This document shows positions 1 through 7,605 of a stretch of DNA of 58,506 bases, piece after piece. The stretch is from positions 1 to 58,506 of the forward strand of contig JAKPQM010000051.1 in NCBI GenBank assembly GCA_029546925.1. Direction: 5' to 3'. The stretch is from Actinomycetes bacterium (GTDB lineage Bacteria; Actinomycetota; Coriobacteriia; Coriobacteriales; Atopobiaceae). The notes beneath the pieces were generated by a model. That model had not been told where the DNA came from, did no database searches, and was given only the letters and a program-made list of their open reading frames with translations. Numbering within the stretch: the first letter of the stretch is position 1; each line of letters starts with the position of its first letter. A program made the translations under genes and the position numbers.

Positions 1-40
1 CCCCGTTCACGGCCCCCGTCCCCCCGTTCACCCCCGTTCA
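1..40. repeat. Short C-rich tandem repeat
   Basis: Two exact tandem copies of the decamer CCCCCGTTCA lie at 21-30 and 31-40. A near copy sits at 1-9 and a degenerate unit lies between. The array ends just after the aldolase stop codon and is cut by the window edge, so its full length is unknown. Confidence 0.6.
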
Positions 41-46
41 AGCGAC

Positions 47-898
47 TTAGGCCTTGTCGGTGCTGCCCAAGTTGTCCATGTGGCTCTCGACGATGGCCTG
101 CATGGCGGCCATGCCGGATGCGGCGGGCTTCTTGGGGTCGAAGACGTCGGGATTGCCGCCCATGAAGCCCATGAAGCCGCGCATGAATGCTTGGCGCAGC
201 TCGGTAGCGTAGTTGACCTTGCAGATACCGTTGGCTATCGCCTCGGCGACCTGATCGTCGGGCACCCCGGAGGTTCCGTGCAGGACCAGGGGAATCTCGA
301 GACGGCTGCGGATGGCCTTGAGCACGCTCTGCTCGATATGCGGCGTGCCCGCATAGACGCCATGCGCGGTGCCCACGCCGATGGCCAGGGAGCTGCAGTT
401 GGTGCGCGCGACGAACTCCTCGGCCTCGTCGGGGTCGGTATAGGGGTTCTCGCCTTCCACGGCGGGACCGTCGTCCTCCTTGCCGCCGACCTTGCCGAGC
501 TCTGCCTCGACGGGGATGCCGATGGGGCCTGCGACCTTGGTCACGCTGGCCGTGAGCGCGATGTTGTCCTCGAAGGGGACATGCGAGCCGTCGATCATGA
601 CGGAGGTATAGCCGGCGTGCATGGCTTGGATGCAGCGGTCGAAGCCGTCGCCGTGGTCGAGATGGATCGCCACGGGGACGCTTGAGCTCTCGGCGGCGAC
701 CCGGCACAGGGCGGCGAAATAGTCGAGGGAGGCATACTTGACGGTGCCCGGGGTGGTCTGCAGGATGACGGGGGAGCGCTTGGCCTCGGCAGCTGCGACG
801 ACAGCCATCACGAACTCGAGGCTCTCGACGTTGAAGGCGCCGACGGCGTAGCGGCCCTCCCGAGCGCGAAGCAGCATGTCCTTGGTGGTGACGAGCAT
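47..898 (-). CDS. agaY: Class II tagatose/fructose-bisphosphate aldolase
   Basis: This 283-residue protein is a zinc-dependent class II aldolase that would split tagatose-1,6- or fructose-1,6-bisphosphate into glyceraldehyde 3-phosphate and dihydroxyacetone phosphate in the cytoplasm. The N-terminus (TTKDMLLRAREGRYAVGAFN), the zinc-site motif HLDHG near residue 80, the VEAELG motif and the HGTSGV metal/phosphate motif are those of the GatY/KbaY/AgaY/FbaA family. The length is normal. It reads in the same direction as the PfkB kinase upstream and diverges from a PTS operon with agaS and agaA, which favours the tagatose-bisphosphate role. Sequence alone cannot separate tagatose from fructose specificity. 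Confidence 0.9.
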   Translation of the reverse strand: MLVTTKDMLLRAREGRYAVGAFNVESLEFVMAVVAAAEAKRSPVILQTTPGTVKYASLDYFAALCRVAAESSSVPVAIHLDHGDGFDRCIQAMHAGYTSVMIDGSHVPFEDNIALTASVTKVAGPIGIPVEAELGKVGGKEDDGPAVEGENPYTDPDEAEEFVARTNCSSLAIGVGTAHGVYAGTPHIEQSVLKAIRSRLEIPLVLHGTSGVPDDQVAEAIANGICKVNYATELRQAFMRGFMGFMGGNPDVFDPKKPAASGMAAMQAIVESHMDNLGSTDKA

Positions 899-988
899 GG
901 AGTCTCTCCTTTCACGGGACCGGCGGAAAACCGGCTCTTACCTATGTACGCCCATCTTCAGCTGGGGCTCACGTCAGAGGTGCGCTTC

Positions 989-1921
989 CTAGGCTATCCG
1001 CTCGACGACGGTCTGCTCGAGGAGCCTTTCGGCGACTTCCATCTCGAAATGGCCGGTCGAGGCGGACAGGCAGTTCGCCGAGGCGCACGCCATGGCATAG
1101 CGCAGCTGCTCAGGCGCCTCGAGGCGCCGTTTCATGCCAACCGCGAGCGCCCCGACCATGGTGTCTCCCGCGCCGACCGGATTCACGACCTCGATCTTCG
1201 GCGCGACGCCGCGGAATATCCCTTCGGCGCATGCCATGATAGCGCCGTCTCCTCCAAGGGAGACGATGACCTTCTCGATGCCGCGACCGTGCAGCTCGCG
1301 GGCGGCGTGCGCAAGCTCGTCGATAGAGCCCACCTCTCTGCCGAGGATCTGCGCGATCTCGTCGGCGTTCGGCTTGATGGCGGTTGGGAGCGAGTCGATC
1401 GAGGCCACGAGCGTGTTGCCCGATGTGTCGAGGATGCACGGCTTGCCCTGCGATTTTACCAGCGAGATGAGGCGCGTGTAGGCGTTAGTGGAAAGGCCTT
1501 TGGGAATGCTCCCGCTGATGGTTACCACATCCGCCGAGGAAAGGAGGGCCGAGACCCGCTTCTCGAGCTCCGCCAGCGATTCCTCGCCGACCTTTCGGCC
1601 AGGCTCGAGGAACTCGGTCGAACGTCCGCTGGGTTCGAGCACGTTGATGCAGCACCTGGTCTCGCTCTCCACGGCGACGAAGTCGTGGGGCACGCCGTCG
1701 CGATCGAGCAGCTCGCAGAGCAGCCTACCGTTGTTGCCTCCCGCAAACCCCGTCGCCAGAACCTCCTCGCCGCAAGTCAGGACCGAGCGGGAAACGTTGA
1801 GGCCCTTCCCCCCGGCGTTGTCTATGCACTCCTCGACACGCATTACCGTGCCATCCACGAGGGGCGATGCAAGGCGGTATGCCTTGTCGATCGACGTGTT
1901 GAGCGTGATGGTCAAGATCAT
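989..1921 (-). CDS. PfkB-family sugar-phosphate kinase (tagatose-6-P or fructose-1-P kinase)
   Basis: This 310-residue cytoplasmic kinase of the PfkB/LacC/FruK family starts MILTITLNTSIDKAY, has the N-terminal GGKGLNVSR substrate/nucleotide signature, and ends with the NPVGAGDTMVGALAVG anion-hole motif that contains the catalytic Asp. It would phosphorylate tagatose-6-phosphate to the 1,6-bisphosphate, feeding the aldolase about 90 bp downstream on the same strand. The two genes are probably one transcript from the AT-rich divergent region above 1921. A 1-phosphofructokinase role is the main alternative, because the subfamilies cannot be told apart by eye. Confidence 0.88.
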   Translation of the reverse strand: MILTITLNTSIDKAYRLASPLVDGTVMRVEECIDNAGGKGLNVSRSVLTCGEEVLATGFAGGNNGRLLCELLDRDGVPHDFVAVESETRCCINVLEPSGRSTEFLEPGRKVGEESLAELEKRVSALLSSADVVTISGSIPKGLSTNAYTRLISLVKSQGKPCILDTSGNTLVASIDSLPTAIKPNADEIAQILGREVGSIDELAHAARELHGRGIEKVIVSLGGDGAIMACAEGIFRGVAPKIEVVNPVGAGDTMVGALAVGMKRRLEAPEQLRYAMACASANCLSASTGHFEMEVAERLLEQTVVERIA

Positions 1922-1965
1922 GGCGCGCCCTCCGATCCGAGATGATGCAGTGGACTTCCAACCTT

Positions 1966-1987
1966 AATACCAGTATTAATACCAGTC
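1966..1987. promoter_or_regulatory. Candidate GntR/HutC operator 1
   Basis: The sequence holds a perfect GTATTAATAC palindrome flanked by CCA/CCAGT elements, with ACCAGT occurring twice. The half-sites resemble the TGGT-N4-ACCA sites of HutC-subfamily GntR regulators such as NagR/DasR. It lies about 50 bp upstream of the kinase start. Confidence 0.5.
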
Positions 1988-2212
1988 AAAGAGGAAAACG
2001 ACAATTTCAGACGTTTTTCTTGCCTAAAACAATATCAATTTAGGCTCATAATAAAAAGAAAAAAACAAGTGGTATCTTAAAATTATGACCAATTTATCAC
2101 ATAAAATACTATGAACGGTATGTTATTTTACGCAAACGGTCGTTTATCAAAAAATAATACATATGGCGATTGTTCAGGCAAATCTCTTGTAGAATTTGTG
2201 CAGACAGATAAG

Positions 2213-2224
2213 TGGTTATAACCA
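2213..2224. promoter_or_regulatory. Candidate GntR/HutC operator 2
   Basis: TGGTTATAACCA is a perfect 12-bp palindrome in the context AGTGGTTATAACCAGT, about 95 bp upstream of the EIIA start. It shares TGGT/ACCA half-sites with operator 1 and is the expected type of site for the GntR protein encoded at 5674. Confidence 0.55.
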
Positions 2225-2318
2225 GTAATTCAAGGAGCACCTGTTCTGTACGTCCGAGGGAGCCTCGCAAAGAGTCGCGCGCCGAGGCTGCCGCCTTGCC
2301 AGAAGGGGAGTGAGCGAG

Positions 2319-2759
2319 ATGGTGGGATTCGTGCTCACGGGCCACGGTGACTTCGCGCCGGGTCTCGCAAGCTCGGTCGAGATGATCGCAGGACCGCAGG
2401 CCGGCTTCGATGCCGTCGCGTTCCACGAGAACGAGGCGGGGGAGTACCCCCAGCTCCTCGCAGATACCATCGCCAAGTCCTCGGAGCAGTGCGGGTCGGT
2501 CATCGTGTTCTGCGATCTCACCGGGGGGACCCCGTTCAACCAGGCGATGCTCGCGTCCCAAGCCCAGCCGGGCGTCGAGGTGGTCGCGGGGACGAATCTC
2601 CCCATGCTCCTCGAGGCGCTCATGAGCCGCGACGCATCGTCTGTGGCGGGCGAGCTCGCCGATGAGGCCGTGGCGGCAGGATCCGCCTCGATCATCCACG
2701 CCCGCCTCGACATCGATGATGCCGCCGATGACGATGGATTCGGCGGGGACGGTATCTGA
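2319..2759 (+). CDS. PTS mannose-family EIIA component
   Basis: This is the cytoplasmic phosphocarrier of a mannose-family (AgaF/ManX-like) PTS, taking phosphate from HPr and passing it to EIIB. The start MVGFVLTGHGDFAPG carries the phosphorylatable histidine at residue 9 in TGHG, and the ITGTPFNQA-type loop appears as CDLTGGTPFNQAM. I chose ATG 2319 over the in-frame GTG at 2310. The purine run AAGGGGAG at 2303-2310 then lies at proper ribosome-binding distance, whereas it touches the GTG. The stop overlaps the next start (TGATG), so translation is coupled to the YajC-like gene. Confidence 0.9.
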   Translation: MVGFVLTGHGDFAPGLASSVEMIAGPQAGFDAVAFHENEAGEYPQLLADTIAKSSEQCGSVIVFCDLTGGTPFNQAMLASQAQPGVEVVAGTNLPMLLEALMSRDASSVAGELADEAVAAGSASIIHARLDIDDAADDDGFGGDGI

Positions 2760-3037
2760 TGAGCATCGAGAGCATCCTGTCATCCTGCGTGGCGCTGCTC
2801 ATCCTCACGGCGGCGATGGGGGTCGTCTATGCGATCTACAGCGCCGTGAAGGCACGCAAGCAGAAGGACTATTTCGCCGAGATCCACAGGGAGCTCGCGG
2901 TCGGGCAGCGCGTCGCGTTCGCCGGCGGCCTGTACGGGAAGCTCGTCCGCGTCGGCAAGGAGACCTGCGACGTGGAAATCAAGTCGGGGGTGGTCGTGGA
3001 GGTATCCCGCTACGCCATCCAGAAGATCGTCAAGTAG
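2759..3037 (+). CDS. YajC-like membrane protein within the PTS operon
   Basis: This 92-residue protein has one N-terminal transmembrane segment (about residues 8-28). A YajC-type cytoplasmic domain follows: VGQRVAFAGGLYGKLVRVGKETCDVEIKSGVVVEVSRYAI resembles the YajC core (GDxVVTxGGIxGxV...GxxVxVxRxAI). True YajC belongs to the SecDF translocase complex. Here the gene is coupled to EIIA and precedes EIIB/C/D. YajC-like genes also occur beside mannose-family PTS genes in the streptococcal glycosaminoglycan-disaccharide operon, so a PTS-associated paralogue is more likely than the housekeeping YajC. Its function is unknown. Confidence 0.8.
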   Translation: MSIESILSSCVALLILTAAMGVVYAIYSAVKARKQKDYFAEIHRELAVGQRVAFAGGLYGKLVRVGKETCDVEIKSGVVVEVSRYAIQKIVK

Positions 3038-3064
3038 GGTTTAAGCGCGGAAGGGGTTGAGAAG

Positions 3065-3547
3065 ATGGCCGAACCGAACATCCTGCTCACGAGGATCGAT
3101 AACCGCCTCATCCATGGGCAGATCGCCACGCAGTGGACGAGCACCCTCGGTGCCAACCTGCTCCTCGTCGCAAACGACGAGGTCGCCGGCAACAAGATGC
3201 GCCAGAATCTGATGAACATGGCGGCGCCCGCAGGTGTGGATACGAGGTACTTCTCCATCCAGAAGACCATCGACGTCATCCACAAGGCCGCGCCGCGCCA
3301 GCTCATCTTCATCATCGTCGAGAGCCCCGCAGACGCGCTGCGCCTCGTCAAGGGCGGCGTGCCCATCAAGAAGCTCAATGTCGGCAACATGCACATGTCC
3401 GAGGGCAAGCGCCAGGTGGCGACCACCGTCGCCGTGGACGATGCGGATGTCGCCGCGTTCCGGGAGCTCAAGGATCTGGGCGTCGAGCTCCAGATCCAGC
3501 GCGTCCCGAGCATTCCCGCAGAAGACCCCGAGAAGCTCTTCAGGTAG
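3065..3547 (+). CDS. agaB: PTS mannose-family EIIB component
   Basis: This 160-residue cytoplasmic EIIB (PTSIIB_sorb family) has the signature TRIDNRLIHGQIATQW, whose His17 accepts phosphate from EIIA and passes it to the incoming sugar. Its length is normal. It lies 27 bp after the YajC-like gene and 139 bp before EIIC. The surrounding agaS and agaA genes suggest GalNAc or galactosamine as substrate, so the symbol reflects context rather than proven specificity. Confidence 0.88.
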   Translation: MAEPNILLTRIDNRLIHGQIATQWTSTLGANLLLVANDEVAGNKMRQNLMNMAAPAGVDTRYFSIQKTIDVIHKAAPRQLIFIIVESPADALRLVKGGVPIKKLNVGNMHMSEGKRQVATTVAVDDADVAAFRELKDLGVELQIQRVPSIPAEDPEKLFR

Positions 3548-3686
3548 CGTCCGCCGCCCCGGCATTGCGCGGGAGAACAACCAACAGGATCGTATGGCAC
3601 CCCGGGGAGAACGGGTGTTGACGATAGCTTTGTCCCGATTGGAAGCAGGTAAATGTTATGTCAGGTTTTGGAAAGGAGGAACAAGG

Positions 3687-4490
3687 ATGGAATACTCAGC
3701 TCTCCAGGTGATCTTGGTCTTCATCGTCACGTTCATCGCGGCTATCGACCAGTTCAGTTTCCTCGAGTCTCTGTATCAGCCGATCGTCACCGGTATGGTG
3801 ATCGGCCTCATCCTCGGTGACGTGCAGACCGGCCTCATCGTTGGCGGCACGTACCAGCTCATGACCATCGGCAACATGCCGATCGGAGGTGCCCAGCCTC
3901 CCAACGCGGTCATCGGCGGCATCATGGCGACAGTTCTCGCCATCTCGCTTGGCCTCGAGCCGAACATAGCGGTTGCGACCGCGATCCCGTTCTCCCTGCT
4001 CGGCCAGTACGGCGTGACCCTGATCTTCACCCTCATGTCCCCGCTCATGTCCGTAGCCGACAAGTATGCCGCCGAGGCCAACCCCAAGGGCATCGAGAGG
4101 ATCAACTACCTCTCCATGACGCTTCTCGGCCTCGTCTTCGGCATCGTCGTCACCCTCTTCTTCATCGGTGGTGCCACGATGGGGCAGGCTGTTGTCGACG
4201 CGATCCCCGCTTGGCTCAGCAAGGGCCTCTCCGCCGCCGGCGGCATGATGCGCTTCGTCGGCTTCGCCATCCTGCTCAAGTTCATGATGAACCGCGACAT
4301 GTGGGGCTTCTACTTCCTGGGCTTCGGCCTCGCCCTCATCGTCACCAACACCGCCGCCCTCGCAAGCCCGGCGCTGCTGATACTGGCCCTCATCGGCTTC
4401 GGCATCGCCTACTGGGATTACCAGCAGAGGACCCAGCTGGGCGGCTCCGCTCCTGCAAGCTTCGATGGAGGTGAGGAAGATGGCATCTAA
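3687..4490 (+). CDS. agaC: PTS mannose-family EIIC permease component
   Basis: This 267-residue polytopic membrane protein of the EII-Sor family forms the sugar channel together with EIID. The hydrophobic N-terminus (EYSALQVILVFIVTFIAAID), the GLILGDVQTGLIVGGTYQLM stretch and the MSVADKYAAEANPKGIERINY loop are family hallmarks. ATG 3687 follows a strong GAAAGGAGGAACAAGG ribosome-binding region. The open frame runs further upstream, but that part overlaps EIIB and is not EIIC-like. It overlaps the upstream extension of EIID. Confidence 0.92.
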   Translation: MEYSALQVILVFIVTFIAAIDQFSFLESLYQPIVTGMVIGLILGDVQTGLIVGGTYQLMTIGNMPIGGAQPPNAVIGGIMATVLAISLGLEPNIAVATAIPFSLLGQYGVTLIFTLMSPLMSVADKYAAEANPKGIERINYLSMTLLGLVFGIVVTLFFIGGATMGQAVVDAIPAWLSKGLSAAGGMMRFVGFAILLKFMMNRDMWGFYFLGFGLALIVTNTAALASPALLILALIGFGIAYWDYQQRTQLGGSAPASFDGGEEDGI

Positions 4491-5514
4491 TGACCAGACC
4501 GAGTACAAGAACCTGAGCACTGCTCCCGATCTCGACCAGAAGACGCTCAACAAGATGGCGTGGCGCTCCTGCTTCCTGCAGGCGTCCTTCAACTACGAGC
4601 GCATGCAGGCCGCCGGCTGGCTCTACTCCATCCTCCCGGGCCTCGAGAAGATCCACACCGACAAGGACGATCTGTCCACCTCGATGTCCCACAACATGGA
4701 GTTCTTCAACATCCACCCGTTCCTCGTCACCTTCGCCATGGGCCTCGTCCTCTCGATGGAACAGAAGAAGATCGACATCCCCACCATCCGCGCCGTCCGC
4801 GTCTCCCTCATGGGCCCGCTCGGCGGCATCGGCGACGCCCTGTTCTGGATGACGCTCGTCCCCATCTCGGCGGGCATCTGCTCCAACATGGCCATCGGCG
4901 GCAGCGTCTTCGGCCCCATCCTGTTCCTCATCATCTTCAATGCCGTCCAGTTCGCCCTGCGCTTCGGCCTTATGAACTGGTCTTACAAGATGGGCATGGA
5001 CGCGCTCGATTCCCTCATGGCGAGCATGAAGGCATTCACCCGCGCCGCCTCCATCCTCGGCGTCTTCGTCGTGGGCTGCCTCACCGTTGCCATGGGAGGC
5101 ACCCAGATCAACGCCGTGATCCCCAACGGAACCACCGAGTCCTACGTGGCCCACACCGTGACCCTTCCCACCGAGGAGGTCGACGGTATGCTCGGCATGG
5201 TCTACGACGATCCCAGCGCTGCCGAGCCTGCCGCCCTCGTGAGCGCCGACGGCATCAGCGCCGGTGTGAACGATCTCGGCAACGGCTACGCCGAGGTCAC
5301 CTACATGGAGGAGGTCACCTCCCCGGTCAACATCGACGTCGCCAATATCCTCGACAGCATCTGCCCGAAGCTCGTCCCGCTCTCGATCGTCATGCTCCTG
5401 TACTACCTCTTCTCCAAGAAGAACTTCACCCCGATGAAGGGCATCATCCTCGTCCTCATCATCGGCATCCTCGGAGCCGGTCCCTTCGGCCTGTGGCCGA
5501 GCATCTGGGGCTAG
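4480..5514 (+). CDS. agaD: PTS mannose-family EIID component
   Basis: This EIID membrane subunit has the diagnostic LNKMAWRSCFLQASFNYERMQ N-terminus (WRS...NYERMQ), the KVSLMGPLGGIGDALFW-like motif and a hydrophobic C-terminus. ATG 4480 is preferred over ATG 4465 because GGAGGTGAGG at 4467-4476 is a near-perfect ribosome-binding site for it. At 344 residues it is longer than the usual 270-300, with an extra roughly 60-residue acidic segment (about 210-275) before the last membrane segments. It is the last PTS gene before a strong hairpin. Confidence 0.92.
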   Translation: MASNDQTEYKNLSTAPDLDQKTLNKMAWRSCFLQASFNYERMQAAGWLYSILPGLEKIHTDKDDLSTSMSHNMEFFNIHPFLVTFAMGLVLSMEQKKIDIPTIRAVRVSLMGPLGGIGDALFWMTLVPISAGICSNMAIGGSVFGPILFLIIFNAVQFALRFGLMNWSYKMGMDALDSLMASMKAFTRAASILGVFVVGCLTVAMGGTQINAVIPNGTTESYVAHTVTLPTEEVDGMLGMVYDDPSAAEPAALVSADGISAGVNDLGNGYAEVTYMEEVTSPVNIDVANILDSICPKLVPLSIVMLLYYLFSKKNFTPMKGIILVLIIGILGAGPFGLWPSIWG

Positions 5515-5524
5515 ATGGCTCCCT

Positions 5525-5556
5525 GCCCGGGAAGCGGTCTGCGTCGCTTCCCGGGC
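5525..5556 (+). terminator. Strong hairpin after the PTS genes
   Basis: GCCCGGGAAGCG pairs perfectly with CGCTTCCCGGGC (12 bp, 8-nt loop) 10 bp after the EIID stop. There is no T-run, so it may terminate weakly or stabilise the 3' end, letting gntR, agaS and agaA be expressed at a different level. Confidence 0.6.
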
Positions 5557-5673
5557 GCTTCCGGCCCGCCAAGGATGCTATGCTGTATTTTTGGCAGACC
5601 GGTTAGGCACGCACGGGTGGGTGGCGCGGGTGCGAACTGCGTGTCTGCGCTATATGACGTCGAGGATGAGAGC

Positions 5674-6402
5674 ATGCCGAGAGTTCCCAAAAAACAGCCG
5701 CTGTACGACCAGCTGTTCGATCTGATCCACGAGAAGATCGACAACGAGCTGAATCCTGGCGATCCGCTTCCTTCCGAGCGCTCCCTCTGCGAGAAATACG
5801 GCCTCTCGCGCACGACGGTCCGCCTTGCCATGGCGGAGCTCGAGGCCCGGGGCCTTATCGTGCGCAAGCACGGCATGGGCACGTTCGTCGCGGATGTCGC
5901 CCAGGAGCCGTCGAACCTCATGGACACCTACAGCTTCACCGAGCAGATGAAGTCCTTGGGGAGGAATCCGAGGACCGAGATCCTCGAATTCGAGTACTGC
6001 GAGGCACCGAGGCACGTCGCCGAGCAGCTCGGAATCGGGCTCGGGGACCAGACGGTGAGGATGAGCAGGCTGCGCATGGCCGACGGGATCCCCATGATGG
6101 TCGAGCGCACCTATCTGCCGGCTCGGGAGTTTCGGGGACTCAGCCGCAACGACGTCGAGAACAAGCCCCTCTACGATATCATCGAGAAGGACTATGGGCA
6201 GGTCGTCCGCGTCGCAGACGAGGAGTTCTGTGCGAGCGTGGCGCGGGCGCATGAGGCAACTGCCCTCGATATCGCCGAGGGGGCACCCGTGTTGAGGCTC
6301 TACCGTACGACCCGCAACACGAGCGGAACCGTCATCGAGTACACGCGCAGCGTCGCGCGTGCCGACCAGTTCCGCTATAAGATATCCCATCAGAGGGGCT
6401 AG
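5674..6402 (+). CDS. GntR/HutC-family transcriptional regulator
   Basis: This 242-residue regulator has an N-terminal GntR winged helix (PLYDQLFDLIHEKI...LPSERSLCEKYGLSRTTVRLAMAELEARGL...GMGTFV, residues 8-75). A UTRA effector domain typical of the HutC subfamily follows, which often binds a phosphorylated sugar. ATG 5674 has GAGG at 5662-5665 in front. It sits between the PTS genes and agaS/agaA and is the obvious candidate to bind the TGGT/ACCA palindromes upstream of both arms of the locus, probably as a repressor released by an amino-sugar phosphate. Confidence 0.9.
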   Translation: MPRVPKKQPLYDQLFDLIHEKIDNELNPGDPLPSERSLCEKYGLSRTTVRLAMAELEARGLIVRKHGMGTFVADVAQEPSNLMDTYSFTEQMKSLGRNPRTEILEFEYCEAPRHVAEQLGIGLGDQTVRMSRLRMADGIPMMVERTYLPAREFRGLSRNDVENKPLYDIIEKDYGQVVRVADEEFCASVARAHEATALDIAEGAPVLRLYRTTRNTSGTVIEYTRSVARADQFRYKISHQRG

Positions 6403-6427
6403 CCCTCTGCGAAAGGAGCGTGCAAGC

Positions 6428-7597
6428 ATGTTCGAGAAGGACGAGGCGGCCCTTAGGTCTCTCGGCGCCTCTATCACTGCGGCGGAGATCAGGCAGCAGC
6501 CTGAGCTCTGGGAGGATACCCTCGAGATCTACCGGGACAACGCCGCCCCCATCGAGGACTTCCTAGCCCGCGCCCGTTCGCTTGGCGGCATGCGTCGCAC
6601 GCGCGTCATCTTCTGCGGTGCCGGCACGTCCGCCTACGTGAGCGATACCATCGTCCCCTATCTGCGCCGCGTCGGCGACAACGATGCCTTCGAGTTCGCG
6701 GCGGTCGCCACGACCGATGTCGTGAGCGCCCCGCTCGACTACGTGAACCCCGACGATCCCACCGTCATGGTCTCCTTCGCCCGCAGCGGCAACAGCCCCG
6801 AGAGCGTGGCGGCAGTGGACGTGGTGGGAAGCGTCGTCAAGGATGTCCTCTTCCTCAACGTCACCTGCGCCCCCGAGGGGCTTCTCGCCCAGAACAGCAG
6901 GGACAGCGAGGATGCCCTCACGCTGCTCATCCCGCGTGCGAACGACAAGGGCTTCGCCATGACCGGCAGCTACAGCTGCATGGCGCTTCTCGCCACGTTG
7001 ATCTTCGATGAGAGCGCCCTTGCCGACAAGGCCGTCTGGACCGAGGCGGCGGCTGCCCTGGGCAGGGGCGTCATCGAGCGCGAGCGGGAGATCCTCGATC
7101 TCGTCGCCCTCGACTTCGAACGCGTCACCTACCTCGGCTCTGCGTCCCTATCCGGCCTGGCCCGCGAGGCGCAGCTCAAGATCCTCGAGCTGTGCGCCGG
7201 GAAGATCGCGACCTCGTTCGACTCTTCGATGGGCTACCGCCATGGGCCCAAGTCGTTCGTCAACGACAAGACCTTGGTCTTCGATTTCGTGAGCAACGAT
7301 CCCTACACACGCTGCTATGATCTCGACATCCTGGATGAGATCGCCGGCGATCAGGTCGCGTGCGCCACGGTTGCCGTGCAGCAGAAGACGGGAGCCGACT
7401 TTGCAGGAGACGCCTTCTCCTTCGACGGGAGCATACTTCTTCCCGCAGCCTATCTCGCGCTTCCGTTCGTGATGTTCGCCCAGGTCGTCGCTCTGAACGC
7501 ATCGATCAAGGTGGGCAATACCCCCGACACGCCTTCCGCCAACGGCACCGTCAACCGCGTGGTCAAGGGCGTCACCATCCATCCGCTCGAGGTTTAG
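6428..7597 (+). CDS. agaS: AgaS-like SIS-domain sugar-phosphate isomerase/deaminase
   Basis: This 389-residue cytoplasmic protein has two SIS domains. CGAGTSAYV (about residue 60) and SFARSGNSPESVAAV are the sugar-phosphate loops, and SMGYRHGPKSFV is the second-domain motif. AgaS converts galactosamine-6-phosphate to tagatose-6-phosphate with release of ammonia. That fits between the deacetylase just downstream and the kinase/aldolase upstream. ATG 6428 follows AAAGGAG. A GlmS-like or FrlB-like role is less likely given the neighbours. Confidence 0.88.
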   Translation: MFEKDEAALRSLGASITAAEIRQQPELWEDTLEIYRDNAAPIEDFLARARSLGGMRRTRVIFCGAGTSAYVSDTIVPYLRRVGDNDAFEFAAVATTDVVSAPLDYVNPDDPTVMVSFARSGNSPESVAAVDVVGSVVKDVLFLNVTCAPEGLLAQNSRDSEDALTLLIPRANDKGFAMTGSYSCMALLATLIFDESALADKAVWTEAAAALGRGVIEREREILDLVALDFERVTYLGSASLSGLAREAQLKILELCAGKIATSFDSSMGYRHGPKSFVNDKTLVFDFVSNDPYTRCYDLDILDEIAGDQVACATVAVQQKTGADFAGDAFSFDGSILLPAAYLALPFVMFAQVVALNASIKVGNTPDTPSANGTVNRVVKGVTIHPLEV

Positions 7598-7605
7598 GGA
7601 GAGCC

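Larger units (their letters stand above)
1922..2318. other. AT-rich divergent regulatory region of the aga-type locus
   Basis: This 397-bp gap separates the kinase/aldolase genes from the PTS operon and is much more AT-rich than its surroundings. I see no credible gene in it. It carries two GntR-type operator candidates (1966-1987 and 2213-2224). Promoter hexamers are ambiguous in such AT-rich DNA. A TAGAAT at 2190-2195 could serve the PTS operon, but its best upstream partner TTGTTC is only 14 bp away. Confidence 0.6.

Noticed and set aside
5515-5673. N-terminal extension of the GntR regulator
   Set aside because: The upstream frame includes the PTS hairpin; ATG 5674 with a proper ribosome-binding site gives the normal GntR start.
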